From the NCBI RefSeq assembly GCF_000153325.1, contig NZ_AAOU01000028.1:1-64000 (forward strand): a stretch of 64,000 bases of DNA. Reading direction: 5' to 3'. The translations under genes were made by a program, and so were the position numbers. Under the pieces are notes generated by a model, which saw nothing but the letters and a program-made list of their open reading frames with translations, made no database searches and was not told the origin of the DNA. Below, one piece after another: positions 1 through 8,544 of the stretch. Numbering within the stretch: the stretch's first letter is position 1; the number at the start of each line of letters is the position of its first letter. The DNA comes from Photobacterium sp. SKA34 (lineage in GTDB: Bacteria > Pseudomonadota > Gammaproteobacteria > Enterobacterales > Vibrionaceae).

Positions 1-2
1 GT

Positions 3-377
3 ATGAAAGGGCATCATGGTGAGCGTGGCCTGTTTAAACAGCTAGAGCTGACAGATACGCAAAAAGCAGAAATGAAAACCTTACGAGAGAAAGACCGTGA
101 AGCGATGAAAGCAGAACGACAGGTTAATCGATCTGAAATGCAAACAGATCACAAAGCACTAGACAAATTAGTATTGGCAGATAATTTTGATGAGCAAGCG
201 GTACGTCAATTGGTCGATCGTATGTCAGAGAAACAAGCAGAGCACCGTTTTGAGAGATTAAAACAGCGTCACCAAATGTTGAATATTTTGACCCCAGAGC
301 AAAAAACAAAATATGTGGAATTAAAGCAACAGCATGCCGAAAAGCGTTTTATGAAACTTGAGAAAAAAACACACTGA
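3..377 (+). CDS. CpxP/Spy-family periplasmic protein, 5' end cut by window edge
   Basis: The 124 residues visible are highly charged and predicted helical, with the two LTxxQ-type motifs of the CpxP/Spy family: LTDTQ near residues 16-20 and LTPEQ near 96-100. Family members are about 150-170 residues long and begin with a signal peptide. None is visible here, so the true start probably lies before base 1. CpxP is a periplasmic negative modulator of the Cpx envelope-stress system; Spy is a periplasmic chaperone. The position just before pfkA fits cpxP, which lies near pfkA in enterobacteria, but the cpxRA genes themselves are outside the window, so CpxP versus Spy is not settled. Confidence 0.75.
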   Translation: MKGHHGERGLFKQLELTDTQKAEMKTLREKDREAMKAERQVNRSEMQTDHKALDKLVLADNFDEQAVRQLVDRMSEKQAEHRFERLKQRHQMLNILTPEQKTKYVELKQQHAEKRFMKLEKKTH

Positions 378-405
378 GTGTTTGAGCAATAAAGATTAAA
401 AAAAG

Positions 406-435
406 AAAGCCATAACTTCTGTTGTGGCTTTTTTT
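406..435 (+). terminator. Rho-independent terminator after the cpxP-like gene
   Basis: An 11-bp stem (406-416 with 421-431, one wobble pair) with a TTCT loop is followed by a T run to about 435. It lies 29 bp after the stop codon. Confidence 0.85.
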
Positions 436-733
436 GATTTTCTACTCAGCAGCTAGAGCCTTTATAATAAAATCACCTCGATGATCGTATTTTCTCGTAG
501 GTTTTGTTATTAATTGTCATCATAAAACGGCTATACTGCGTGATATTGAACACACCATAGGCATATGGATCAGCAAGTACACGAAGAAATGGGGCTGATT
601 ATGAAGAAACGTCAGCTTAAAACGAAAAAGATAAGATTAATTTTTGTGTAAAAAGAAGCTTGTTTGAATCCCGACCTTGCGTGATATGAATCAACTAAAT
701 ATTTTTGCAAAATTGTAATACTCCTACGTAAGT
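436..733. other. Intergenic region upstream of pfkA
   Basis: This is about 300 bases without a convincing gene. A 28-codon basic reading frame (565-651) starts at an ATG with only a weak AGG four bases upstream, and I do not call it. A TTGCGT hexamer at 677-682, with an AT-rich stretch 17 bases later, could be a pfkA promoter, but the -10 match is poor. Confidence 0.4.
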
Positions 734-747
734 AGAAAAGTTTCAGT
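734..747. promoter_or_regulatory. Candidate Cra (FruR) operator upstream of pfkA
   Basis: Read on the minus strand, the 14 bases match the Cra consensus RSTGAAWCSNTHHW at 13 of 14 positions. The site lies about 100 bp before the pfkA start. In E. coli, Cra represses pfkA, so the context is right. The binding itself is inference. Confidence 0.5.
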
Positions 748-847
748 TTTTACACGCACAGCACGGTTGTTGCTGTGATATCGAGCAGGGAACCTCGGTA
801 TAATCGTGTCGGATTTGATTTTCAATTCCCAAAGTCAGAGGGTAACC

Positions 848-1810
848 ATGATTAAGAAGATTGGTGTTTTGACCAGTGGTGGTGACGCACCTGGTATGAA
901 TGCAGCAGTTCGCGGCGTAGTTCGAGCAGCGTTAACTGAAGGTCTAGAAGTGTACGGTATTTATGATGGCTACCAAGGTCTTTATAACAACTGTATCGAA
1001 AAGCTAGATCGTCAAAGTGTATCTGATGTGATCAACAAAGGCGGTACATTCCTAGGCTCTGCGCGTTTTCCTGAATTCCGTGAAGTGGAAGTGCGTGAAA
1101 AAGCGATTGAGAACCTAAAACTGTACGGTATTGATGCATTAGTCGTCATTGGTGGTGACGGCTCATACATGGGTGCGAAGAAGTTAACTGAGATGGGTTA
1201 CCCATGTATCGGTCTTCCTGGCACTATCGATAATGATGTTGCTGGTACTGATTACACTATCGGTTACATGACAGCAATGAACACGGTTATCGATGCAATT
1301 GACCGTTTACGTGATACATCATCTTCACACCAACGTATCTCTATCGTAGAAGTGATGGGTCGTCATTGTGGTGACTTAACCCTAATGTCTGCGATTGCTG
1401 GTGGTTGTGAGTACATCATCACGCCAGAAACTGGGCTAGATAAAGAAAAGTTACTTCAGCATATCCGTGAAGGTATTGCTAAAGGTAAAAAGCACGCAAT
1501 TATTGCTATCACTGAGCTAATGACCGATGTGAATGAACTGGCTAAGTTCATTGAAGCAGAAACAGGTCGTGAAACTCGCGCAACAGTATTGGGTCACATT
1601 CAGCGTGGTGGTCAACCAACAGCGTTTGACCGTGTACTTGCTTCTCGTATGGGCGCATACGCAGTTGATCTTCTTCAAAAAGGAGAAGGTGGTCGTTGTG
1701 TAGGTATTCAGTGTGAGCAACTTGTTCACCATGATATCATCGATGCAATTGAAAATATGCGTCGTCCTGTTCGTAACGATCTTTATGAGTTAGCTGAGAA
1801 GTTATTCTAA
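848..1810 (+). CDS. pfkA: 6-phosphofructokinase I
   Basis: PfkA phosphorylates fructose 6-phosphate with ATP, the committed step of glycolysis, in the cytoplasm. The ATG at 848 gives 320 residues, the E. coli PfkA length, and the family N-terminus [18 protein letters not shown] with the glycine-rich ATP loop. An upstream in-frame GTG at 806 would add 14 unrelated residues, and an AGAGGG ribosome-binding site supports the ATG. The catalytic block [13 protein letters not shown] and the substrate-binding MGRHCG are present. The gene is monocistronic, between a terminator on each side, with a candidate Cra site upstream. Confidence 0.97.
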   Translation: MIKKIGVLTSGGDAPGMNAAVRGVVRAALTEGLEVYGIYDGYQGLYNNCIEKLDRQSVSDVINKGGTFLGSARFPEFREVEVREKAIENLKLYGIDALVVIGGDGSYMGAKKLTEMGYPCIGLPGTIDNDVAGTDYTIGYMTAMNTVIDAIDRLRDTSSSHQRISIVEVMGRHCGDLTLMSAIAGGCEYIITPETGLDKEKLLQHIREGIAKGKKHAIIAITELMTDVNELAKFIEAETGRETRATVLGHIQRGGQPTAFDRVLASRMGAYAVDLLQKGEGGRCVGIQCEQLVHHDIIDAIENMRRPVRNDLYELAEKLF

Positions 1811-1838
1811 GAGATTTATCGAGCGGTAAGAGAGAAAG

Positions 1839-1864
1839 AAGGTCGATTATTATCGGCCTTTTTT
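1839..1864 (+). terminator. Terminator of pfkA
   Basis: A 9-bp stem (1839-1847 with 1852-1860, one wobble) with a four-base loop is followed by TTTT. It starts 28 bp after the pfkA stop. Confidence 0.8.
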
Positions 1865-1905
1865 ATTACCTAGAAATCGCTAAAGGACAGGACTTTTTTT
1901 ACGGT

Positions 1906-1935
1906 AAAAACAAAAAGGCCACCCGTAGGTGACCT
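1906..1935 (-). terminator. Terminator of tpiA
   Basis: On the minus strand an 8-bp stem (1916-1923 with 1928-1935) with a TACG loop is followed by a U-rich run (the A run at 1906-1916 on the plus strand). pfkA and tpiA converge on this interval, and each has its own terminator. Confidence 0.75.
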
Positions 1936-1958
1936 CTTAGGCTAATCAAAAAGAATGA

Positions 1959-2729
1959 TTAGTTTTTCGCTTCAGCTGCTGCTTTAGCGATAGCTGCGAA
2001 GCTTTCAGCATCAAGTGCTGCGCCACCAACTAGCGCACCGTCTATGTCTGGTTGTGCGAAGTATGAAGCTGCGTTTTCAGGCTTAACAGAACCGCCGTAT
2101 TGGATAACAACGTTCTTAGCTACTTCTTCACTCTTCTCCGCAATGTGAGCACGGATTGCAGCGTGGATGCGTTGTGCATCGTCAGCAGTTGCTGCTTTAC
2201 CCGTACCGATAGCCCAGATTGGTTCGTAAGCGATGATTGCGCCGTTCAGTGCATCAACACCTTGAGTGTTGATAACTGCGTCAAGTTGACGTGCACATAC
2301 AGCTACGGTTTCGCCAGCTTCGTTTTGTGCTTCTGACTCACCAATACAAAGAACTGGCGTTAGGCCATTTTCTTTTAGGAATGCGAATTTTTGAGCAACA
2401 AACTCATCTGATTCGTGGTGGTATTCACGACGCTCAGAGTGACCGATGATGATGTGGCTAGCGCCGAATTCTTTAAGCATTGCAGGAGAGATATCACCTG
2501 TGAATGCGCCGTTGTTGTGTAGATCAACGTTTTGAGAACCAAGGATGATTTTGCTGTCCGCTTTGTTTAGTAGCTGCTCAGCGAGATCCAAGTACATTAC
2601 TGGTGGAGCGATGGCTACATCAACACCTTCAACACCGTTAAGTGCTGCATCAAGACCTTTGATAAGGCCAGAGACCATTTCCTTGCTACCGTTTAGCTTC
2701 CAGTTACCCATAACCACAGGATGGCGCAT
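1959..2729 (-). CDS. tpiA: Triosephosphate isomerase
   Basis: TpiA interconverts dihydroxyacetone phosphate and glyceraldehyde 3-phosphate. The 256-residue protein has the full TIM-barrel signature: the N-terminal GNWKLNG with Lys11, catalytic His97 in IIIGHSERR, and catalytic Glu169 in [11 protein letters not shown], plus the phosphate-binding QYGGSVKP near the C-terminus. Length matches the family. It stands alone, convergent with pfkA, with a terminator right after the stop. Confidence 0.98.
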   Translation of the reverse strand: MRHPVVMGNWKLNGSKEMVSGLIKGLDAALNGVEGVDVAIAPPVMYLDLAEQLLNKADSKIILGSQNVDLHNNGAFTGDISPAMLKEFGASHIIIGHSERREYHHESDEFVAQKFAFLKENGLTPVLCIGESEAQNEAGETVAVCARQLDAVINTQGVDALNGAIIAYEPIWAIGTGKAATADDAQRIHAAIRAHIAEKSEEVAKNVVIQYGGSVKPENAASYFAQPDIDGALVGGAALDAESFAAIAKAAAEAKN

Positions 2730-2913
2730 AGCTTTTCTCCAAATTTAAATGATGTAATTAACTTAACTTGATGTAGTAAAAATATACCAAGACTGGTTCA
2801 TTTTTACTGTCCAAAATCATTAATGAGCTCGGTTGTACCTTTTTCAAGGTAAAAAGTGAACTCATAATTTCAAAATATTTCAAAATATAGTTAATTTCTT
2901 GCAGGAAGCTGCG

Positions 2914-3252
2914 TTAGAAAGAGTTTTTATCTGTGTTTTCGGATTGTTTGGGGTGAGATGAAATCGGCGTGATCTCAGCATTTTCTTGACTATAGGGGTG
3001 TTGGAGAGTTTCGGCAAAGCGAACTAATTGGCGCTGTAATTCATTGCGTAACAACATGGTGGTGTGAAGTGGGTTTTTTCCGCGACTAATAACCAGATCG
3101 ATATGACTTTGCTGTGCCTTTAGGCGTGGCTTCATGCTGTCATGTGCTTGGTTTATTGCATTTTCTATTAATTGCTGGCGTAGTTGTTCGAATTGTTCTG
3201 GATCTTCTTTCGCCATTTTTGCCATATCATCAAAATTGGGTAGCGTATCCAT
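2914..3252 (-). CDS. DUF3135 domain-containing protein
   Basis: This 112-residue protein of unknown function begins MDTLPNFDDMAKMAKEDPEQ, which I recognise as a DUF3135-type N-terminus found in Vibrio and relatives. The inner ATG at 3252 is preferred over the one at 3270 because a GGAG ribosome-binding site lies just upstream of it. The protein is acidic to mixed-charge, largely helical, without a signal peptide or membrane segment, and ends in a low-complexity polar tail. It lies between fpr and tpiA with intergenic gaps on both sides, so it is probably transcribed on its own. No function can be inferred. Confidence 0.75.
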   Translation of the reverse strand: MDTLPNFDDMAKMAKEDPEQFEQLRQQLIENAINQAHDSMKPRLKAQQSHIDLVISRGKNPLHTTMLLRNELQRQLVRFAETLQHPYSQENAEITPISSHPKQSENTDKNSF

Positions 3253-3391
3253 TGTCAACTCCATTCGCACAACTAGCTAAAGTATAAGAAAAGCTGACGG
3301 ATATGGCGTCTTAGAGGTGAGATTAATAGGAGATAAATAGCAACTTTATGCATATACCTCCTATTTGATACAACTCATCGGGTGTTAATCA

Positions 3392-4135
3392 TTACCAGTA
3401 ATGCTCCATAGTAATTTGTCCCGGTTTTCGGCGTAAATTTTTAGCAAACCCTCGAGCTTCTAGCGCACTTTTAGTCTCTTTTACCATTTCAGGGTTACCG
3501 CATAACATAATTTGACTTTGTTCTGGATGTAATGCGAGCCCGACATGGCGTTCTAGTTGTCCATCAGCAAGGGCTTGAGGGATCCTTCCTGTAAGGCAAA
3601 GAGGAGAGGGTTCTCGGCTGACAAAAGGCTGGACGATAAGTTGATCGCCATGTTGCTGCTTTAACTGTGTGATTTCTGCTTGATAACTCAAATCTGCGGC
3701 AAAACGAACCGCATGAACTAAGACGACTTTTCTAAACCGGTGCCAGACATCGCCTTGTTGTAAAAGAGACAAATAAGGGCCGATGGCAGTACCTGTTGCG
3801 AGTAGCCAGAGGTGATCGCCTTGTGGGACTTCATCGAGGGTAAAAAAGCCATTGGCACGCGCAGAGATCAGGACTGTATCACCTTCTGCTAGTTGGTGGA
3901 GTCGAGGTGACAATAACCCGCCTTGAACCTTTGTGGCGTAAATATCGATAGTTGGCTGCTGGGGAGGATTAACGAAAGAATAGGCGCGTTGAACCATTTG
4001 GCCATCAATCTCTAAGCCGAGTTTAGTAAATTGCCCTGCTTTAAAAGGCTCGATGTTTGCCGCTAATGACAAACTGAATAAATTATTATTCCAGTGGCGA
4101 TTTGCAATAACTTGAGCAGGAATCCAATCAGCCAT
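3392..4135 (-). CDS. fpr: Ferredoxin/flavodoxin--NADP+ reductase
   Basis: Fpr passes electrons between NADPH and flavodoxin or ferredoxin, supporting Fe-S assembly, oxidative-stress repair and radical enzymes. At 247 residues it is one short of E. coli Fpr. The FAD-binding RAYSFVNPP lies near residue 50, the NADP-binding LATGTAIGPYLSLL near 110, CGNPEMV near 210, and the C-terminal aromatic HYW stacks on the flavin in this family. It starts only 15 bp after the SufR-like regulator gene on the same strand, so the two are almost certainly co-transcribed, which suggests Fe-S- or redox-responsive control. Confidence 0.95.
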   Translation of the reverse strand: MADWIPAQVIANRHWNNNLFSLSLAANIEPFKAGQFTKLGLEIDGQMVQRAYSFVNPPQQPTIDIYATKVQGGLLSPRLHQLAEGDTVLISARANGFFTLDEVPQGDHLWLLATGTAIGPYLSLLQQGDVWHRFRKVVLVHAVRFAADLSYQAEITQLKQQHGDQLIVQPFVSREPSPLCLTGRIPQALADGQLERHVGLALHPEQSQIMLCGNPEMVKETKSALEARGFAKNLRRKPGQITMEHYW

Positions 4136-4150
4136 TATGGCCTCCTAATT

Positions 4151-4765
4151 CTATGATGTTATTCGATAAGTACAGCGCCTTTGACCTGAAATGATATGTT
4201 CTTCACGTTCAATACGGATGTTTTCTCCAAGAAGGCGTTTAAATACCGTAAGTTCCGAGAGACATAGTGCAGGACAATGTTGTGCTGCTCGACAAATAGG
4301 GCAGTGGTTTTCAACCAAAGTGTGACCATCGTGCGTTGTTATAAGCTCTGCCATATACCCATCTTGTGTACGTAATTGAGCTAGCTGTTCGAGCTTTTCT
4401 TTAAGTGTTTCGCACGTTTGTAAGGTTTGTTGATACTGTTCGTAAGTATGCTGTTCGCGTTTTGCTATAACTTGCTCAAGCCCTGATATTCCGAACAAAT
4501 CTTCAACGGATTCTAACATATGTACGGCTAAATCATGATGACGATCAGTGAAACGACGATGTCCTTGCTCTGTTAACTGCCAATGACGGGTAGGACGTCC
4601 GACTTTGACTTTGACATCGTTAAAATCAACCAGCCCATCATCTTCTAAGCTTTGTAAGTGCTGACGAATTCCCATGGTAGTAAGGGAGAACTTCTCAGCC
4701 AATACTTTTGCCGTGACAGGACCTTCACTTTTTAAGTGATAGAGGATTTTCTCGATGGTTTTCAT
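4151..4765 (-). CDS. SufR-like winged-helix regulator with Fe-S-type cysteines
   Basis: This 204-residue protein has an N-terminal winged helix-turn-helix (residues about 1-70, with LTTMGIRQHLQSLE as recognition region) and a C-terminal domain carrying HCPICRAAQHCPALC near residues 155-170 and a last cysteine in RRCTYRI at the end. This cysteine spacing is typical of SufR-type regulators, which hold an Fe-S cluster and control Fe-S assembly genes. The gene is first in an operon with fpr, so the likely job is to adjust electron supply to Fe-S or oxidative status. A 26-bp inverted repeat overlaps its ribosome-binding site. The exact ligand is inferred. Confidence 0.8.
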   Translation of the reverse strand: MKTIEKILYHLKSEGPVTAKVLAEKFSLTTMGIRQHLQSLEDDGLVDFNDVKVKVGRPTRHWQLTEQGHRRFTDRHHDLAVHMLESVEDLFGISGLEQVIAKREQHTYEQYQQTLQTCETLKEKLEQLAQLRTQDGYMAELITTHDGHTLVENHCPICRAAQHCPALCLSELTVFKRLLGENIRIEREEHIISGQRRCTYRITS

Positions 4766-4768
4766 AGC

Positions 4769-4794
4769 TACCTATATATTCATTTCTCTAGGTA
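4769..4794. promoter_or_regulatory. Inverted repeat before the SufR-like regulator
   Basis: TACCTA and TAGGTA are perfect inverted hexamers 14 bp apart, just upstream of the regulator start. One arm covers the minus-strand ribosome-binding site, so part of the symmetry may simply be the Shine-Dalgarno sequence. It is a candidate autoregulatory operator. Confidence 0.35.
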
Positions 4795-4880
4795 TTATGG
4801 GATCAGCTTATTAAATAAAGCAATCTCTTTACCATTCTAACGGGTTGCGTTGATTTTGCTTCTTAGGAGTGAGAGGTGGG

Positions 4881-4907
4881 AAAAAAAAGCGTATCGAAGT
4901 ACGCTTT
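4881..4907 (-). terminator. Terminator of glpX
   Basis: On the minus strand an 8-bp perfect stem (4886-4893 with 4900-4907) is followed by eight U residues. Confidence 0.85.
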
Positions 4908-4927
4908 CTTGCATGTAAATATAGCAA

Positions 4928-5935
4928 CTAGATAATGTGCGATTTTACGATGTCATCTTTACGATCAAGGTAATGGGTTGATTTAATACGACGAATCGTA
5001 CGGCACTGACCACGGATCAATAAGGTTTCAGTTGTCGCGATATTTCCTTGACGATGAATGCCTTCTAGTAAGTCACCTTTGGTTATACCTGTCCCTGCAA
5101 AAATCACGTTATCGCTTTTTGCCATATCTTCAATACGTAATAATGTGTTGGTTTTAATACCCATTTCGCAACAACGGCGAATTTCAATCTCACCGAGTTC
5201 GCGGTTTTCTGTAGTATCTCCTTTGACCTCATGACGAGGAAGTAAACGCGCCTGCATGTCACCGCCTAATGCACGGATCGCGGCGGCGGAAACAACACCT
5301 TCTGGCGCACCACCAATACAGTACATTACGTCAACTTCACTATCTGGCATGCAAGTTAGAATAGATGCCGCTACATCGCCATCAGGCACGGCAAAGACAC
5401 GAACACCGATCGCTTGCATTTGCTTAATCGTTTCATCATGACGAGGCTTGGCAAGGGTGATCACGACTAAATCTTGTAATGATTTACCCAGAGCATCAGC
5501 AATAGCCGTTAAGTTATTAACGAGTGGTTTATCAAGATCAATCACACCTTTTGCAGCAGGGCCAACCACCAGTTTTTCCATGTACATATCAGGTGCCTTT
5601 AGAAAGCTCCCTTTCTCACCAGCAGCTAATACAGCAAGGGCATTATTTTGTCCCATCGCTGTCATGCGTGTTCCTTCAATGGGATCTACTGCAATATCAA
5701 TAGCATCGCCACCACAACCCACTTTTTCACCGATGTAGAGCATTGGCGCTTCATCAATTTCGCCTTCACCAATTACGATTTCACCATTGATTTCAGTTTG
5801 ATTAAGTAGAATGCGCATCACTTCTACCGCAGCATTATCAGCAGCATTTTTATCGCCACGACCAAGCCATTTATAGCCTGCCAGTGCAGCCCCTTCTGTA
5901 ACCCGTGAGAATGCCATTGCTAAATCGCGTTTCAT
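4928..5935 (-). CDS. glpX: Class II fructose-1,6-bisphosphatase
   Basis: GlpX hydrolyses fructose 1,6-bisphosphate to fructose 6-phosphate in gluconeogenesis, using Mn2+. The 335-residue protein matches the E. coli GlpX length and starts MKRDLAMAFSRVTEGAALAG. The metal site is formed by GEGEIDEAPM and VDPIEGT, and the substrate loop by GGAPEGVVSAAA. The gene is monocistronic with its own terminator. Here it is separated from the glp glycerol genes that accompany it in E. coli, and it diverges from zapB across 612 bp. Confidence 0.96.
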   Translation of the reverse strand: MKRDLAMAFSRVTEGAALAGYKWLGRGDKNAADNAAVEVMRILLNQTEINGEIVIGEGEIDEAPMLYIGEKVGCGGDAIDIAVDPIEGTRMTAMGQNNALAVLAAGEKGSFLKAPDMYMEKLVVGPAAKGVIDLDKPLVNNLTAIADALGKSLQDLVVITLAKPRHDETIKQMQAIGVRVFAVPDGDVAASILTCMPDSEVDVMYCIGGAPEGVVSAAAIRALGGDMQARLLPRHEVKGDTTENRELGEIEIRRCCEMGIKTNTLLRIEDMAKSDNVIFAGTGITKGDLLEGIHRQGNIATTETLLIRGQCRTIRRIKSTHYLDRKDDIVKSHII

Positions 5936-6501
5936 GATAACTCCAGATATAAAATCGATTAGATAAATAAACTGAGTTCATTTTAACATAAGGGATGGTG
6001 GAACGATTGCGCAAAATAAAGGGATCTGTTTTGCAATGATCATACTTAGTATTAATTTTTGTGTATAAATGATTGAAATGATGACAAGCCACTTTCATAT
6101 TCTGGATTTGATCATGTTAACGATTAGCGTTATTTGTGGTGACAGAATATCAATGAATGAATCGTGACAAAAAAAAGCAGTATTGGTGGTATTGGGTCTA
6201 AACACTGTGTACAAATTAGGATATAAATAAGAAAGCGCACAGTTAGGTGACAGTTAAGCTTATTCGTTGGTGCTTTTTTGACAGGGAGTAGAGCAAATAA
6301 AGCTGAGATCCGATAAAAATGAACTTCGCGCTGTATTTGGTTGTCTCAGTGGTCGGATATTTGGATCTACTTTGCAAAAATCATATCAGACTTGTGTGAT
6401 TTTCATCCGTTTGCCTCAAAGCATTAGAATTGTGGATGCCAGATAGTCGCTGCCTCGTTAGAATAGAGGCGAATATGAATTTAACTCGCGCGTAGGTGAT
6501 T
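5936..6501. other. Long divergent intergenic region, glpX to zapB
   Basis: There is no gene-sized reading frame with coding character. The region is AT-rich and contains several short inverted repeats, for example a complementary ATCCGA/TCGGAT pair around 6307-6360, and a T6 run near 6280 preceded by only weak hairpins. It must hold both the glpX and zapB promoters. A small RNA is possible but not demonstrable by eye. Confidence 0.4.
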
Positions 6502-6518
6502 GGCTTAATGATTAAGCC
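6502..6518. promoter_or_regulatory. 17-bp palindrome upstream of zapB
   Basis: A perfect 7-bp inverted repeat (GGCTTAA, three-base spacer, TTAAGCC) lies about 30 bp before the zapB start codon. It could be an operator or a hairpin in the zapB leader. No regulator can be named. Confidence 0.35.
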
Positions 6519-6547
6519 AGCATACGGGCTAAGATCAGGTAAACAAT

Positions 6548-6790
6548 ATGTCTCTAGAAATGTTAGAACAACTAGAAGCCAAAGTTCAGATGGCAATTGA
6601 TACAATTTCTATCCTACAAATGGAAATTGATGAATTAAAAGAGCAAAACTCTCAACTTTCGATGGAAGCGCAAGAATTACGCTCTGGTCGTGAAGGTCTA
6701 AATGAAGAAAATGAAAAACTACGTCAAGATCATAATGCATGGCAAGAGCGCGTACGCACCCTACTAGGCAAAATGGAACACGTAGAATAA
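6548..6790 (+). CDS. zapB: Cell division protein ZapB
   Basis: ZapB is a small cytoplasmic coiled-coil protein that joins the divisome through ZapA and helps align the Z ring with the chromosome terminus. The 80-residue protein begins [20 protein letters not shown] and is a continuous heptad-pattern coiled coil rich in Glu, Gln and Leu, matching the E. coli protein in length and start. An AGG ribosome-binding site lies 8 bp upstream. It lies next to rraA and menA, near where it is found in E. coli. Confidence 0.95.
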   Translation: MSLEMLEQLEAKVQMAIDTISILQMEIDELKEQNSQLSMEAQELRSGREGLNEENEKLRQDHNAWQERVRTLLGKMEHVE

Positions 6791-6890
6791 TACTGATTTC
6801 AGTTTATCTGTTTCGGTTTTCGGCTTGGTATGTTGTTATCAGGAACGACAGCATACCGGGCCGTAATTTTATTTATTACTAGCTGTGTGT

Positions 6891-7376
6891 CTAATCGATA
6901 TCAAGAGGCTCAGGCGATAAAATAACCCCTGTATTATCTGCATAGATATGATCTTCTGGTAAGAAGGTTACCCCGCCAAAATTGACCGCGACATCAATCT
7001 CACCGATATCACGTTGATCAGCGCCCACTGGGATTGAAGCGAGTGCCTGAATACCAAGATCTAATTCATCTAACTCATCAACATGGCGAACACAGCCATA
7101 AATAATCAGCCCTTCCCATTCATTTTCTTGCGCTAAATGAGCCAAATCGATATCAATTAATGCACGTCTTAGTGAACCACCACCGTCAATTAATAACACT
7201 CGTCCTATGCCTGATTGTTCTAATACTTGGCGAATAACACCTTTATCTTCAAAACATTTTATGGTAGTTATTTGACCGCCAAAAGAGCTGCGTCCACCGT
7301 AAGAGCTGAACATAGGCTCAACAACATCAACGTGTTCGAGATAAATATCACACAGTTCAGAGGTATTGTATTCCAT
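6891..7376 (-). CDS. rraA: Regulator of ribonuclease E activity A
   Basis: RraA binds RNase E and inhibits its cleavage of mRNAs, altering global transcript stability. The 161-residue length and the N-terminus [23 protein letters not shown] match E. coli RraA. The core blocks [20 protein letters not shown] and [14 protein letters not shown] are present. It lies downstream of menA on the same strand with a 122-bp gap, as in E. coli, where the rraA promoter lies between the two genes. Confidence 0.96.
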   Translation of the reverse strand: MEYNTSELCDIYLEHVDVVEPMFSSYGGRSSFGGQITTIKCFEDKGVIRQVLEQSGIGRVLLIDGGGSLRRALIDIDLAHLAQENEWEGLIIYGCVRHVDELDELDLGIQALASIPVGADQRDIGEIDVAVNFGGVTFLPEDHIYADNTGVILSPEPLDID

Positions 7377-7498
7377 AAGTGGACTTCTTATTTAGCGAAA
7401 GAAAGGAAATCAGTAAGGCTTATAACGAGGAAATACTCATTCTAAGCCTTGTTGAAATTATAACCAGTTGATCTGTCATTGCAATTCGCAATCATCAA

Positions 7499-8407
7499 TT
7501 ATGACAAGATGATCCCGAGAGCAAACAATAAATTAGTCAGTAAAGCGCATTTGACCATAGTTCCCATCATTGGGCGGAGCTCTTCACCATTTTTAGAATG
7601 ATAAACAGCACGACCATGTTTAAAGAGTAGTGGAACACTCAATAAAAATAGCCAACCAAATAGCGACTTTGTTTCGAATAGAGAAAAAAGTGTTAAACAT
7701 ACAACACTGCCTGTTAATAAGAAGAGGTGGTATTTACGACCCCATTCCGGTCCCATTCGTACGACCAAAGTTTGCTTACCATAAGCTCGGTCGTTATCAA
7801 TATCACGGAGGTTATTAATATTAAGAACGCCCACTGCGAGTAAACCACAGGCAGTTGCCGGTAACATTATCACTGAATCAATACTGCCTGCTTGCAAGTA
7901 GAAAGTTCCAGCAACGCCCAGCCAACCAAAAAAGATTAATACTGATAAATCGCCTAAGCCGCGGTAACCGTAGGGCTTATTACCCACGGTATAGGCAATA
8001 GATGCAACAATAGCGAGTGCGCCGAGCAGTATAAAACCAATGATGTCATGGGGATTATTACAGGCAATAAATATCAGAGATAAGCCACTGACTGCTGTAA
8101 GAATAATGTTGACGAGCATGGCGGTACGCATGGTTTTAGGGGTAACTAATCCTGATTGAATCGCACGTTGAGGACCTAAGCGGTCATCATTATCGGTGCC
8201 TTTGACAGCATCGCCGTAATCATTTGCAAGGTTAGAAAGAATTTGCAGCAAAAGGGCGGTTAATAAAGCGAGTGCTGCAATTGGAGCAGAAAAACTTCCA
8301 TGCCATCCTGCCACCGCACTACCGCATACAATTGATGCAATGGCGAGCGGCAAGGTTTTCGGTCTTGCTGCATCTAACCAAATAGCAAGCGATGAAGATG
8401 ATTTCAT
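7499..8407 (-). CDS. menA: 1,4-dihydroxy-2-naphthoate octaprenyltransferase
   Basis: MenA is an inner-membrane prenyltransferase that joins an octaprenyl chain to dihydroxynaphthoate in menaquinone synthesis. The 302-residue protein has about eight or nine hydrophobic segments and both aspartate-rich motifs of the UbiA superfamily: NDYGDAVKGTDNDDR near residue 65 and NNLRDIDNDRAYGKQT near residue 198, which bind Mg2+-diphosphate. The N-terminus WLDAARPKTLPLA is typical. It lies between hslU (which has its own terminator) and rraA. Confidence 0.95.
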   Translation of the reverse strand: MKSSSSLAIWLDAARPKTLPLAIASIVCGSAVAGWHGSFSAPIAALALLTALLLQILSNLANDYGDAVKGTDNDDRLGPQRAIQSGLVTPKTMRTAMLVNIILTAVSGLSLIFIACNNPHDIIGFILLGALAIVASIAYTVGNKPYGYRGLGDLSVLIFFGWLGVAGTFYLQAGSIDSVIMLPATACGLLAVGVLNINNLRDIDNDRAYGKQTLVVRMGPEWGRKYHLFLLTGSVVCLTLFSLFETKSLFGWLFLLSVPLLFKHGRAVYHSKNGEELRPMMGTMVKCALLTNLLFALGIILS

Positions 8408-8493
8408 AATCTAGATACTTAAATAATGAGTGGATGGCTATTATGGCGAAAATTTGGATTGGCGCAAATTTATCCCATTAATAGATGTTAAAA

Positions 8494-8522
8494 TAAAAAA
8501 CGGTGCAGCAAGGCACCGTTTT
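8494..8522 (-). terminator. Terminator of hslVU
   Basis: On the minus strand a 7-bp perfect stem (8500-8506 with 8513-8519) is followed by a run of U residues. It lies just after the hslU stop. Confidence 0.85.
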
Positions 8523-8544
8523 CTTATTCTTAAAAGCAATTTTA

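Noticed and set aside
565-651. A 28-codon basic reading frame (starts MDQQVHEEMG) between the cpxP-like gene and pfkA.
   Set aside because: The ribosome-binding site is weak and too close, the sequence is lysine-rich as expected from AT-rich DNA, and no family is recognisable.
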